A stretch of 64,000 nucleotides of DNA from Acholoe squamosa. Its lineage: Eukaryota; Annelida; Polychaeta; Phyllodocida; Polynoidae. This document shows positions 13,951 to 25,114 of this stretch, piece by piece. The stretch spans positions 54,003,777 to 54,067,776 of the forward strand of contig OX439050.1 of NCBI GenBank assembly GCA_949317995.1, in the 5' to 3' direction. The translations under genes were made by a program, and so were the position numbers. Each line of letters starts with the position of its first letter. Position 1 is the first letter of the stretch. The notes beneath the pieces were generated by a model, which ran no database searches, was not told where the DNA came from, and saw nothing but the letters and a program-made list of their open reading frames with translations.

Positions 13951-15829
13951 CTGTTACACTGTGTCCATAGGTAAAGCTCTGAGTTTCACCTCCTATCTAT
14001 TGAAGCTTCTTGGTACAGGCCCCAATTGGAGGCTAGGCATAGAGCTCTGTGGACAGGTCTATTCTAAAAGAAGTAAGAATACTTCAACCTAATGTACCAA
14101 CGCGGAGCTAGAGATGTTGCCATGATCCCCAGTACTCTTGGGTGTCATGTCAGTCATTTGGGGGTGAAAACCGTACATGCAACATCACCAATTAACTCAT
14201 CTGAACAGCTTCCACACACATTAAGCCGAAGAGCATGCACAAAAGATGAACACATTGTGCTGCTCTCTAGGCAACATAGACCTACATATTTGTCTCAATG
14301 GGCAGGGAGAAGGTGCTTCTCAGTGTCCTGAAACATGCCAAAGGTTAGGCCTACTAGTATCACCTGGTTATGAAGGTGATGGAGACCTGGACACACTTTT
14401 CATGTACTATATCCCTACTCCTAATTCTTACATATCACCTGTTATGATACTAGGATGTAAGTTATCAGGAGTTGGGCGGTTTCCGTGACAAGATATGATT
14501 AAGCTGGCTCACCAAAGGGCCTTGCATACCTCTGGAGGACCTGGGAGGGATATCCTACTAGTTACCATGGTTTACAGAGTGATTTAGGGGTTTAGGACAT
14601 GCAGTAGTTTGCATAGCTTCTCTTTTAATTTTCTGATAATGAGTTTTCGCATGATAGCCGCTTTCGATCAGTAATAAGAAAAAACCATCTTAGGCAAGTA
14701 TCATATTCATAAGAATGAGGGACTCTTGGTAAAATTTTAGAGAAAATACTGCCCCACCTATAAGGCACACTAGAAGTTGATCCTCACATAAAAGGCACGC
14801 TTTGTACGCAGGTTATCATGGTCTGCCCAAGTCTCTGTGTGACCTTTCTATACTTGTGTAATGTTATAAATTGTTGGATTAGCGAGAACTCGCCTGACTG
14901 ATGGTAGTGGAACCAACGCTTACGATTTATAACATATGAAAAGTATAGAAATAGACTGGTTTATGCCTGTGAACCGACACTTTATGTGCGGTGAGCCTTG
15001 ATTTGGGTTTACAGTACACTGGTTTACAGGACCACTCCTCTTCAGGAGTCTTGTATGGCGCCCCTTCCCAGAGCCAAGCCAGGCCATTGGCACATTGGCA
15101 TCTTGGCACCTTACTGTCACTCATTTCCATGTGTGTATTGTTCCTCCCTCCTGCCCTCCCACATACTACCCTGTTTGGCTTATTAGCTGTCAATATTCAG
15201 GCATTATGAATAACTCAGTACTATTGGTGGGGAAGGTGCCAGGTATGTGTCTATCTGTAAGGTATCTGTGGGGGGGGGGGTCGTTAAGTGTAATGGATTG
15301 TCCATGTATCGGTCTCTGCAAGCTCAGTTAGGCCTATCTACTGTAGCTGACAGTCTGGGCCATAGCAAATGCACTCTCTTCAGGACCATTTTCTGAAGTA
15401 GCATATTTTAGGTCAGATCCTGGTAGCAAAACATCAGGTTTTCTCTTTGACATTGTCAGATTTGCACATCCTTACAAAGGAACCTCTACACCAATTGATA
15501 AACCAGAAATATGGACCTCTTCTAGAGTACTTTGATCCTGAATAAGGTTGATGTTAATTTGATGTCATGATACACCACTCTGGACAATGGGGGTGAATCC
15601 AACGTAATATAGGGTGTGTAATACGTGCCTCACGTTCAAGGCACACCCCAAACTTAGGACCATCCTATAAAAAGGGGTACCCAGAGTGAAAGCTTGGTCA
15701 CTTTGTTCTTTAGTTTAGTATTTCTGACTCTATAAGGTGCAGTATGAATTGTTACTTATATGGGTGTATTGCAGCACTTGCCAAAATACATTGATGGATT
15801 ATTCTAACCCATTGGGAGTGAGTCAAAAG
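13951..15829. other. No supportable gene
   Basis: Several overlapping short frames at 14920-15331 on both strands, none with a recognisable product. A G9-type run lies near 15271. Confidence 0.45.
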
Positions 15830-16040
15830 GGTAAAAGAATTAACTACCAGGGATCCTAAGAAAACTAAACAGTGAACCACCATAATTGTATCGCAGTGGA
15901 TCAGTGTAGCTTCTAAAAGAAGCCCCTGCTGGCAGTAAGTTGGATTTCAAAAGGAATCTCTATGAAAATAGCGACGGATTTTTGGCAAATTTGGGACAAG
16001 GATTCTGCCGTTATTTTAATGCCATTTCTTTTACAGTGTA
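15830..16040 (-). mobile_element. MITE family A, copy 2
   Basis: Reverse orientation, from gtaaaagaattaac to cttttacagtgta. Shares AACAGTGAACCACC and GACGGATTTTTGGCAA with the other copies. Confidence 0.75.
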
Positions 16041-16318
16041 TGTCATTACAGCATTGAGGTAGTTGGTGTCCGCAAGTAAGTCGACCGCCTGGTCCCAGAC
16101 CATCCCATTCCTATACATGTAGGTGCTGGTATTGACTATACTGCTGCATACCGATGTGATGGGTGTGGTCCAAGTTAGAGGATCCCTGGGAGTGGATGGA
16201 TGGTGCTGCCAGTAATGACACCTGGTCTGTAACTGTTACATAATACATGTCTTTTTAAGATATAATCAATGATTTATGCTGATGATGAAAATGCTGAATA
16301 GGTTTGACACTGAAGGCT

Positions 16319-16386
<68 letters not shown>
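16319..16386 (+). repeat. (CT)n microsatellite
   Basis: About 33 uninterrupted CT units. Confidence 0.95.
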
Positions 16387-17006
16387 TTTGTATTTATGGT
16401 AATTTGGGGATATTTCAAAATCGGCATGTTTAATTTAAAGACCTGTAGCACTGTCCCTCTGGGTTATTCCAATAAAAATATAGTGGTTTACCATTTATAG
16501 AATGGTGCTCCCCTCTACTGGAAAATACAGTATGAACTAAGGTGTAGCTTCCCCCCAGAAAGGTCACAAATGAAAATTAAATCCTAGGCATTACAACAAA
16601 ATTACTTGCATTTAAATGCCAACGCAAAAATACCAATGCCATAAAATAAAGGTTGATATACAACTCCAAACATTAAGAGGAGAGTGATTCTGGTTATACT
16701 TAAATTAATGATATCCCTTCAGCCAAAGCAGTACCTACTCTCAGTTACCATGGGCTAAGTCAGTTGAAGTCACACCCTGTTGCTTCAACCCAATATATAA
16801 AATCAATAGTATGAAATGTTCGACATGTACCTTCAGTTAAGGGCATCCCGGAGGGGGGCAACATTTACTTATTTACCGAATTGATAAAATAGATATAGCA
16901 ACTATATAGAGTGAACTTTCTTCTCTGCCAATACTACGTGTAGAACTCCGAGTATCTATAGATGTTATTCCACCTCTTGCCTACCTGGTGCTTGTCTATT
17001 GATTCA

Positions 17007-17230
17007 ACACTGTAAAAAATGTTGTTGAAATAACAACCCATTCATCGTCCCAAATTGCCAGAGATCCATCATTATTTTCACAGAGATTCCCTGTACATTT
17101 GTGTACCACCGTACTGCCATCTGGGGCTTCTTGTAAGAACTACACTGGTTCAATGCCTTTCAATTACGGTGGTCTACTGTTCAGTGTTATGAGGTCCCCT
17201 GGTAGATTTAACAGTTATTTTTGACAGTGC
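17007..17230 (+). mobile_element. MITE family A, copy 3
   Basis: From acactgtaaaaaatg to ttttgacagtgc, same core as copy 1. Confidence 0.75.
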
Positions 17231-18168
17231 ATGAAGCCCTTGGGTTGGAACTGAGAGTGGAGTATGTTTTCTTTTACTCTTTGGCTTCAAGACCGAGACA
17301 CGGCTCTCTGAAATTAGAAACTCCTTCCGTGATTGAACAATATTTTATTGATCAGCAAACCTGAGTCTCTCTAGCCATGGGCTTGAATTAGAACTACCGG
17401 GACATATATCATTAACTGAATTCATCTAATGTTTTCCCATATAACATAAGTATTTTTATAAGAAGAGTCTATAGGGGATTCTATAATAATATTAAATGTG
17501 GAAATTTTGGGTATATTGGCCACCAGTTATTAATATTAACAACTACCAAATGTTGCTATTACATTGTTTTGTTTTATAGAAGATCCTATGCTTTTCAATT
17601 ACTCGTTTTATAATTCATGGGAAAAATCCTGCCCCTTGATAGAGTTCATGCACCAGTTCTAGACATGTTTCGATATTCATCCTTTTTGTTCTATATAGCC
17701 TACCCCTGTGTTGGAGCTGCAATCAGGTGACAATTTCTTTACCTCATCAGCAGTCGAGTGTAAAAGGGTTCCGTGATTTCATTTGCCTGCACCATGTTGA
17801 TATATTCCAAGCCAAGAGATCTTGGATCACTGACTTCAAAGAACCGAACTATAGAACTAGATTGATTCTACGCTCCCTCTTGTTTTCATTATTGAACAAT
17901 TTGCACTCAGCTGCTTGTCCAGGTTTCATGAGTCAATCAGGGTTCATATAATGGCTGTCACGCACACTGATTACTGGAGTTCTAAACACTCACGTCCTAT
18001 AGGCTACATGTAATTATTATGTAAATGTGTAAACCAAGCTCTGTATTAACAATGCCCTTCAAAAATGCACAGACAATATTGTATGAAATTGTTGTTCACT
18101 GGCAATGTCATTCTATCTAATCTGTTAAGTGGCAAACTATTTACACCCTTCCCTTTCGTCCATTTCAG
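17231..18168. other. Probable upstream intron or promoter region of the disordered-protein gene
   Basis: No coding signal. Any noncoding first exon of the plus-strand gene could lie here or further left. Confidence 0.35.
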
Positions 18169-18336
18169 AACCGGGAGGATTCTCAAGTCTACAATGTAAT
18201 TATCGTTTGGGCAACTCTATCGAAACAATACTTGAAATGGATGTGATACTTTCATCATAAAAGGGCATGGAGTAAATTCTGAGAGATGGGATGACATGAT
18301 AACTCATTACAAGTCTATTTTGATTAACATGGCAAT
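18169..18336 (+). promoter_or_regulatory. 5' UTR part of the coding exon, with 3-codon uORF
   Basis: A pyrimidine-rich stretch ending catttcag at 18161-18168 is a good splice acceptor, so the coding exon probably begins at 18169 and a noncoding exon lies upstream. The mini-ORF ATG GCA ATA TGA (18329-18340) has a stop overlapping the main ATG (ATGA), a layout that favours termination-reinitiation. Confidence 0.5.
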
Positions 18337-21300
18337 ATGAATAGTAAAATACATCATTCGCCGGGCTCGAGCTTGGACTCGGACGTTGTCCCAGACTGCG
18401 AGCCTGGCTTCAGCCAATCAAGGGCCTTGTCTCAGAATGATACAGCTTCCCTGTTAAAATCATTTATCAAGGAGAACCTAAGAGGAAGCCATGAGTCTGC
18501 TGGTGCAGCAAGCTCCTCTGATGAAAGCGCTGATATGGACTCAATGAGAAATCATTCTGCAGTAGGGATGAACATCCCAAGGACTGAGACAGTGACTCCA
18601 GAGCCTCAGCCTCTTACAAGATCCAATGTCACCATGCATGATGGTATCTGGAGGACTGATATAGCTGACGACCAAGCCAGCAGTAGTTCAAACCTAAAAC
18701 CAATAAGCCTTTCCCCACCGCTAAAAGGCTTGCGGATACCCCAGAGTGTCGATGAGAGTCGAAGGCCTTGGGAAAGGGGAATACTGGAGCAGAGTCTGTC
18801 TGATGCTGAAAGTGACCATAGTTATTCCTCACAGGATACAATGATCCTCAAAGCGACCGAGGAGGCAGCTCGCGGACATTTGAAGTATTTGGAGATGTAT
18901 GAAAATGCAAGAGCTAGTTCCGGTAATGGCTCAGTCAAAATTTTACCAACCTTACCTACATTACCCAGACGTCCAGTGGGGTTAGTGAGACCTCATGATT
19001 TCACTCAGAGGATGAATAATGCTGATGATGCTAGACCTAGCACAAGTGGACAAAGTAGAGAAAGAGGTAGCTCTCCCTCTCGCCGTGTCAGATTTGCCAA
19101 TGACATACAGTTCCAAGATCAAGAATCCATTGCCAATCCACACCAGAGAAGCCTAAATGTGGACTATGCGCAAATGCTTGGGCGGAGTGGTAGCGATCAT
19201 CCACCAGACCAAGATGATGGATATGAGTCGACTGATAATGCCAGCTCGACATCCTCATCTAGTAATGGTGCTGACCAGAATGCAAATGCCTCACAATTAA
19301 ATGACAGCAGGAACAGTCCTGTTCCTACATCCTCTGCAGCTCAACGCAGCTTGAAGACAGACTATGGTTATGTGGATAGAGCGCAAATGCCAAGTTTCCG
19401 GCAAATGAATATGGAACTACGGAAGAAAGCAGTCATGAAAAGTGCCATGAATTCTACAAAGAGCTCAGTTGAAGATAAGCTGAGAGCTCTTTGTATTGAT
19501 ACCGATCAGGATAATAATGCTGAAGCACACGATGAGAATGATTACCAGTCTCCTAATGGAAGTGACCAAAGTGGGCCAATTGAGTTTAAACCAAGAGATG
19601 CCTCGAGTCCTCTCTTACATGGCTATCCCCTTGACCAAGGTTCAAATACTGAGGGTTCTTACCAAATTGGTAATCTTGATATGATTGGTAGGGCCACAAT
19701 CAATACAAGTAGTGGCAACCATCCAGATTATTACTCAGTTTCTAACACAAATGAACAGTATGGCTATGAAAGAGCTGAGTCAGAAGGAACATTCAACAGT
19801 GAAAACATACCAACACACCATGCTGATTCAATACATGCCTGGGATGGTGATTATGTAGATGGTGATGATAAAAGCACATCAGCTGCAGAATACAAGTGGG
19901 ACAATAGAGTCCCAGTTTCCATCCCTGATCAGCCGAGGCGACCTGCTCCTGTACTCAGAGACAATAAATCCTTGCTTATCAAAACCTTTAGCAGCACAGG
20001 CAACATAAATGCTATATACTCTGAAAAAAGTGTGGTTCCCTCTGGTAGGCCAATGTCAGAAATATATATTCCAACTCAACCACAATATCAAATGCACACA
20101 GCACCTAGGCCAATGTCGGACATGTACGCGAGTCACCCGCAGCTTCAAACTGAGGATGATGTCCAGAATTTAGGTGCAATGTCCAGTGTGTTCAAAAGTG
20201 AGCCACAACTTCAAAGAAGAGAATTCTATGATGGTGTTACGAATATGCAAGATCATGAGTGCCATCAATATGGCTCTTCAGGTGAAAGAAGTATGCCAGA
20301 TAATAGGACTTCTGAGAACTTTGAGAACCCCTATCAAGGAAGTAATTCTTATTCAGCTATGCCACACCCACCTGGTTCAGGAAGTGAAAGAGTTTATTCA
20401 TCAGACAGTCACTATCAGTCTAATTTACCTTACCGGTCCGATAGCCCAGTAAGGTCGGGATATACAGGTAGACGCAGCAATAGCCCACAGAGGTCTCAAA
20501 GTCCCCAAATGTTTTCAACCATACCGCTTAGAGAACCTAGCCCTGAGAGATCAGCAAGCCCCTGCAGGTCTATTGCTAGTGACAGAGATAAGAGTGACTT
20601 TGGAAGTCTTGGTTCCTCACCAAGGCACCCAAACTTAGGTAGTGAGGGTTCAGAAAGACAACAAAGTAGCCACCAAGCTACAGACACTCCAAGTCACCCT
20701 ATAATGCATGACAGCCACAGCTGTGACATACCTGGAGTTTATGTATACCGCAGTGGCTCATCACAAGCGCATCACACGACGAGCGATGAAAATTTAAACA
20801 CGAGTGGTTCCACAGGAAGTAATGATTCTGGTATCGATCATAGCAGTGTTGACACAAATCAGGGATATCCACATCCCATGTATCCCTCTGAGTCCAGAGG
20901 ACATAGGGCTCCTGTGAACTATACTTTAGACGATACTTCGCGTGATCCCATGGGTCTCGTTGAAAAAGTGAAAAGGCGGAGGGAATCATCACCAGTAAGA
21001 AGAGCACTGACAGACACTCCCCCTGTCACAAAAACTCTTGAGAAGGGGAGCTCAAAGAGTTCCTTGCTCTGTCAACCAGGGGAATTCACCACACCTTCGA
21101 CAAAAGAATTGAGTCGCATGAAGAGTCATCAGAGGACATTGGCAGTGGGACCAAAGATGCAGCCAATGAAGGCATTACCCATTAACAATGATCCAGAATG
21201 GAATCAGAATAAACTTGCTGGAACTGCAAAGAAAATGTTGGACTCTCAAGGACACAAGATGAAAGATGAATACTCGCGATACCTGCAGCTATACTCCAAG

Positions 21301-21963
21301 TTTCAGCAGGAACATGGCAGCTCTGCATCTAGCCAGGAACAAAATGCTGTGGATGGCATTAGTAGCAATAGATCAAACTCTCCCGTGTCACAGTCTTCCT
21401 CTTCTGGAGAGTTCTATCCAGATAATTCACTATATGGAACTAGAAATGAAATTCAAACTGAAATGCTAACTTCAAGTTATACTCATAATAGGTCCTCATC
21501 TCCGAGGGCTCCCACAACTGAAGTTATGTACATGCGTACTGCTGACATATACAAAATGATGGAGGAAAAGAGAGGGCCTTTGAGACTATCTAGAAGTCAG
21601 CCCACTACACCAACCAATTTATTTTCCCCAGAATGGGTACCGAACCAGACAGATGATGCTAAGAGGAGAAACTCATCATTTGAACCTGAGAACAGTTCAT
21701 TTGAAAGCCCACAAGACCAGAGGCCTGGATATGGTAGAAAATTAAATCTCTCAGACCCAGATCTTAGCTGTGAGCCACAGCACTCAAGACAATCTCTACA
21801 TGGTGTGGGAGTACCCACACTAGGTGGCAGCACTGCCCGTGCAACAAATGCTGATATCTATAGCCTGTATACTGGTGCTGCACAACAGCGACGTAAAGCT
21901 GCAGTGGGGAAATATGGAACTACAAAGAAGACGCCAGACAGGTCATCCTATTTGCACATCTGA
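18337..21963 (+). CDS. Large Ser-rich disordered protein, single coding exon
   Basis: 1208 codons from the first ATG after an in-frame TAA (18325-18327) to tandem TGA TGA. No known domain recognised. Composition (Ser, Pro, Gln, Asn, Asp) suggests intrinsic disorder with two predicted helices, about 169-191 (KYLEMY) and 959-992 (RYLQLY), sharing a YLxxY core. Repeated short motifs: QRSLxxDY at 270-277 and 336-343; RPMS[ED][IM]Y at 571-577 and 591-597; ADIY at 1069-1072 and 1172-1175. RRVRF at 249-253 fits the RVxF docking motif for protein phosphatase 1. An Arg-Ser/Ser-Pro rich stretch at about 695-750 suggests proline-directed kinase and 14-3-3 sites. It may be a cytoskeletal or junctional scaffold, but that is only a guess. 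It ends SYLHI, which is not a strong PDZ ligand. The intact frame over 3.6 kb makes it certainly coding. Confidence 0.92.
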   Translation: MNSKIHHSPGSSLDSDVVPDCEPGFSQSRALSQNDTASLLKSFIKENLRGSHESAGAASSSDESADMDSMRNHSAVGMNIPRTETVTPEPQPLTRSNVTMHDGIWRTDIADDQASSSSNLKPISLSPPLKGLRIPQSVDESRRPWERGILEQSLSDAESDHSYSSQDTMILKATEEAARGHLKYLEMYENARASSGNGSVKILPTLPTLPRRPVGLVRPHDFTQRMNNADDARPSTSGQSRERGSSPSRRVRFANDIQFQDQESIANPHQRSLNVDYAQMLGRSGSDHPPDQDDGYESTDNASSTSSSSNGADQNANASQLNDSRNSPVPTSSAAQRSLKTDYGYVDRAQMPSFRQMNMELRKKAVMKSAMNSTKSSVEDKLRALCIDTDQDNNAEAHDENDYQSPNGSDQSGPIEFKPRDASSPLLHGYPLDQGSNTEGSYQIGNLDMIGRATINTSSGNHPDYYSVSNTNEQYGYERAESEGTFNSENIPTHHADSIHAWDGDYVDGDDKSTSAAEYKWDNRVPVSIPDQPRRPAPVLRDNKSLLIKTFSSTGNINAIYSEKSVVPSGRPMSEIYIPTQPQYQMHTAPRPMSDMYASHPQLQTEDDVQNLGAMSSVFKSEPQLQRREFYDGVTNMQDHECHQYGSSGERSMPDNRTSENFENPYQGSNSYSAMPHPPGSGSERVYSSDSHYQSNLPYRSDSPVRSGYTGRRSNSPQRSQSPQMFSTIPLREPSPERSASPCRSIASDRDKSDFGSLGSSPRHPNLGSEGSERQQSSHQATDTPSHPIMHDSHSCDIPGVYVYRSGSSQAHHTTSDENLNTSGSTGSNDSGIDHSSVDTNQGYPHPMYPSESRGHRAPVNYTLDDTSRDPMGLVEKVKRRRESSPVRRALTDTPPVTKTLEKGSSKSSLLCQPGEFTTPSTKELSRMKSHQRTLAVGPKMQPMKALPINNDPEWNQNKLAGTAKKMLDSQGHKMKDEYSRYLQLYSKFQQEHGSSASSQEQNAVDGISSNRSNSPVSQSSSSGEFYPDNSLYGTRNEIQTEMLTSSYTHNRSSSPRAPTTEVMYMRTADIYKMMEEKRGPLRLSRSQPTTPTNLFSPEWVPNQTDDAKRRNSSFEPENSSFESPQDQRPGYGRKLNLSDPDLSCEPQHSRQSLHGVGVPTLGGSTARATNADIYSLYTGAAQQRRKAAVGKYGTTKKTPDRSSYLHI

Positions 21964-23206
21964 TGATAGTTATAGATATCCATTAATCATTATACTGTAA
22001 TAATATTCACTTGACTCACTGCCACCAGGGTACTAGTCAGGACGTATAGCAGTAACTTTATATGTAGGCCTATGTTTCATGACCTATGTCGGTAGCGCTT
22101 CACCCGGTCAAAGCTATATTTTCTCAATCATACATATTATTATATAAACCATTTTCTACTAAAGTAACAGGATATATTGTTGTTGTGATGTAGGTTGACG
22201 AAGCTACTATGAAGGAAGTTTATTTTGAGATCCAGTCATTGTCTAATGAATAAGTGTAGACAAGCTATACATTTAATTATTCACGACAGATTCATGACAA
22301 TAATGTATTCATAAGAGAAAAAGGAGAGATTTTAAAAAAGGGACATGGGTAACATCCCAAAAATGTCCTTTATTCCTAAAGTATGCCTGAAATTCATATG
22401 CAATACGTGCTTTATTCCTGTGAAACTGTCCAGAATTTAAGATAACCAGTGTGACTGGGGTTGTCAGACATCAGTATTGCTATAACGGTGTTTTGGATAT
22501 AAATGAAATTGATATTACAAATACTAGAGGCAGCAGTATATTTTATCAGATAGATGTTAGAGCTATGTAGTCCTGATACTTATACTTTGTGAAATCTTCA
22601 CTGTTTCAATATACGTACACTACAGGTACGACAGTATATTTTTGTTATCATAATGTCTCTAATTATTCAAAACCTTGCAGTGCATGACCCGACAAATTTT
22701 CTTTTGTCTAAAAAAAGAGTGTGTCTCTGGCAATAATACCTGACACCTTGACAGCCCATGACGTTGTCAACCTAGGCACATATCTTTTCATTTTGAAGAG
22801 TCTATGCCAGGTCTGACAAGTTAAATCTGTCAGGTTTTTTCTCTTATGCTGCTCACAGTGAAGACCCAAGTTTTTCAGAGTGAGAAAATCGTTGGACGAT
22901 TTTTACATTGAAATGGTAGAACCGCATTAAAATGCATTATGGCAGAGCAGCCCCTTGAATTGTGAATATGCATCTCAGTTCTATTTCCATCTAACTGGTA
23001 ATTTAAGCTGGGTTTTTGGAGCAAAGACTGGCTTGTTTGACCATTTCTTTACTCATGATGTTTATTTCTCCTTTAACTTTACTCTGTCGAGATATTCTCA
23101 TTTATTTTCCCATCTGCCCTGATCCTTACACTGTAAAAAGACACTTGTAAACTTGTTGACGAATTGAGGTAAACTACCTTCGCCATGTTTTATTCTTGTA
23201 AATAAA
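21964..23206 (+). promoter_or_regulatory. 3' UTR and poly(A) signal of the disordered-protein gene
   Basis: AT-rich, no coding signal. The first canonical AATAAA is at 23201-23206, followed by a T/G-rich stretch (23215-23255) suitable as a downstream element. Confidence 0.45.
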
Positions 23207-24910
23207 CAATAACTGTATTCTGATCCGTGATTGGTTTATTTTTGTTTAAACACACCTATCTTGGTATATCATTTGAGGTAATTATGAAAAAATCAAACAT
23301 TTAAAATTCTTTTATTTATTCATGAAATAGCATTTACATGTATTGATCACTAAAAAGTCCAAATCATGTAGATGACTTCGATTTATTATAAGTTGATATC
23401 ATTTTCCTCAGAATCTAGTTTTTCCCAAGTTTAATATATAGGCCCACATTAGTTCACCACTGGGGAAAATAGAAGGATGGGACCCCCTTTTCTATTTTTC
23501 CAGGATACACCTCCCATTAATTTTAATTCCATAATGCACCCACAGGTTTCAACACAACAGTTCTTGCTCTATATTCCTTAGAACTTAGCATTGCTAACAG
23601 CCTACTATTCCTTTAAAAGATATATTACTCGTGAAATTAGTGAGCAATTTGCCTGAATGTCATCTCATCTTTTTCTTTTGCATAACTGATATAGGCCTAA
23701 TCTATAATCTGACATGAAGTAGTTAATAGATATTGTCCCTTATAAGCCTTGTGTCCACAGGGCAATAGAATTGGTACAGACAAAATTACCGATGACAAAA
23801 ACATGTCCAGCATTCATTCTCGATGACTTTCGTTGTCCATTTCCGATGACAGAAACCCATCCAGTTTCCATTCCAGTGAGAAAAATCAAACATGTAAGTT
23901 ATTATCGTAGGAAATGCACTGATAAAAGTCTTCCTGACAAAGTGACATGTATACCCATGTCAACTTGATTTGACACAGAGAGCACATGTCATTAGGACAT
24001 GTGCACATATGTCACCATGACAACTGTAGCACAAAGTAATCCTCATATGATTTGACATGCCTTAAAATGCCATGTCATCTGTGAGTTGACTAGGGTCACG
24101 GCCATGTCCAAGGCACTTGACGTGTGATGGTTTGACATACATAATTGTTATTCCACTAGATGGGGCAAACAACCATTTTGGTACCAGGATAAATCACTCC
24201 AAAGAGGTGCTACAAACACTTGAGGCATTTGATATAACGGTGTCATTTTGTTTTCATGAAGAATAGATCACTAAGGTTTGTGAATACTATCATTGAACGG
24301 TAGTGAATTCTATTTCATTGTTAAATTTGCATTTGTTATTGAATATCAAAATAGACACCCACATTCCTGAATTCTTCAACAGGAGAGGCTAGACACCTTA
24401 TGTGTGGGTCAGTGAAAATCCCAAAAGATTGTATGCTTACACACAATCTATAATCTCAGTATCTACAGTACATGGAGACATGGCATTGCCATGCACCTCC
24501 ATGCCCTTGTCCTATGGACTGCATAGAGGTCCTCAGTCAAGTAGAAGTTCTGTAGATAGGAAAAAGTACTTTGTTGTTGCAGGCCTGTGGGACTATGATA
24601 TCCCCTGCCTTCTATTATAGGCCTGCCTTGATTGAACCATTGATATATAGCTATTGACTGCTCTTGACCCTTACATAATTGTCTCACAGTATTACCTAGC
24701 ACTCAGGTACATGGATCAGGAATATGTGACATGTCTTCATTACGCATGTCAATTGGAGTTGACGAACTGAATGTGAGAGTGTCAACCTCATTTGACATGC
24801 CTTCATACATGTCATGTGGGAGACAAATCGTGACCTGTGCAGTATGTGTCAAAGCGATCAGTGTTCTTCTCTCTGTGTTGATGAGAGAAGTGGATTTATC
24901 ATCGCCCTGT
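23207..24910. other. Convergent intergenic region
   Basis: No gene seen. GACATG/CATGTC words recur between 23770 and 24135 without a clean period. I looked on the minus strand here for channel membrane helices continuing the AChBP-like gene and found none. Confidence 0.6.
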
Positions 24911-24916
24911 AGACAC
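24911..24916 (-). promoter_or_regulatory. Poly(A) signal of AChBP-like gene
   Basis: AATAAA on the minus strand, 28 bases after the TAA stop. It implies a very short 3' UTR and supports the stop being the true end. Confidence 0.55.
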
Positions 24917-24943
24917 ATGGGTTTATTCTACCCATATCAGCCG

Positions 24944-25114
24944 TTACTTCCTCTGAAGACGCAGGGTGTAGGTTAGAGTGACAATCTCATCATTGATGCC
25001 CTGCGTCTTCTTGGCGTTACGTCGTGCATCATGTCCAGAGATACGCCATTTAGGGTGCTCCTGCATATTAGTCATATCCCAAGCCGCTACCTGCCCATAG
25101 AAGTCTGGGGACAG
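24944..25114 (-). CDS. AChBP-like last exon: beta-8 to beta-10 and stop
   Basis: 171 bases from ttccag to TAA. Ends EIVTLTYTLRLQRK-stop. No loop C Cys pair. A weak donor (AA then gtaacg) overlaps the stop, but no membrane-helix exon is visible downstream, and a poly(A) signal lies 28 bases beyond. Confidence 0.88.
   Translation of the reverse strand: MSPDFYGQVAAWDMTNMQEHPKWRISGHDARRNAKKTQGINDEIVTLTYTLRLQRK

Noticed and set aside
22000..24900. Membrane-helix exons for the AChBP-like gene
   Set aside because: No hydrophobic minus-strand segments resembling channel helices 1-3 were found.
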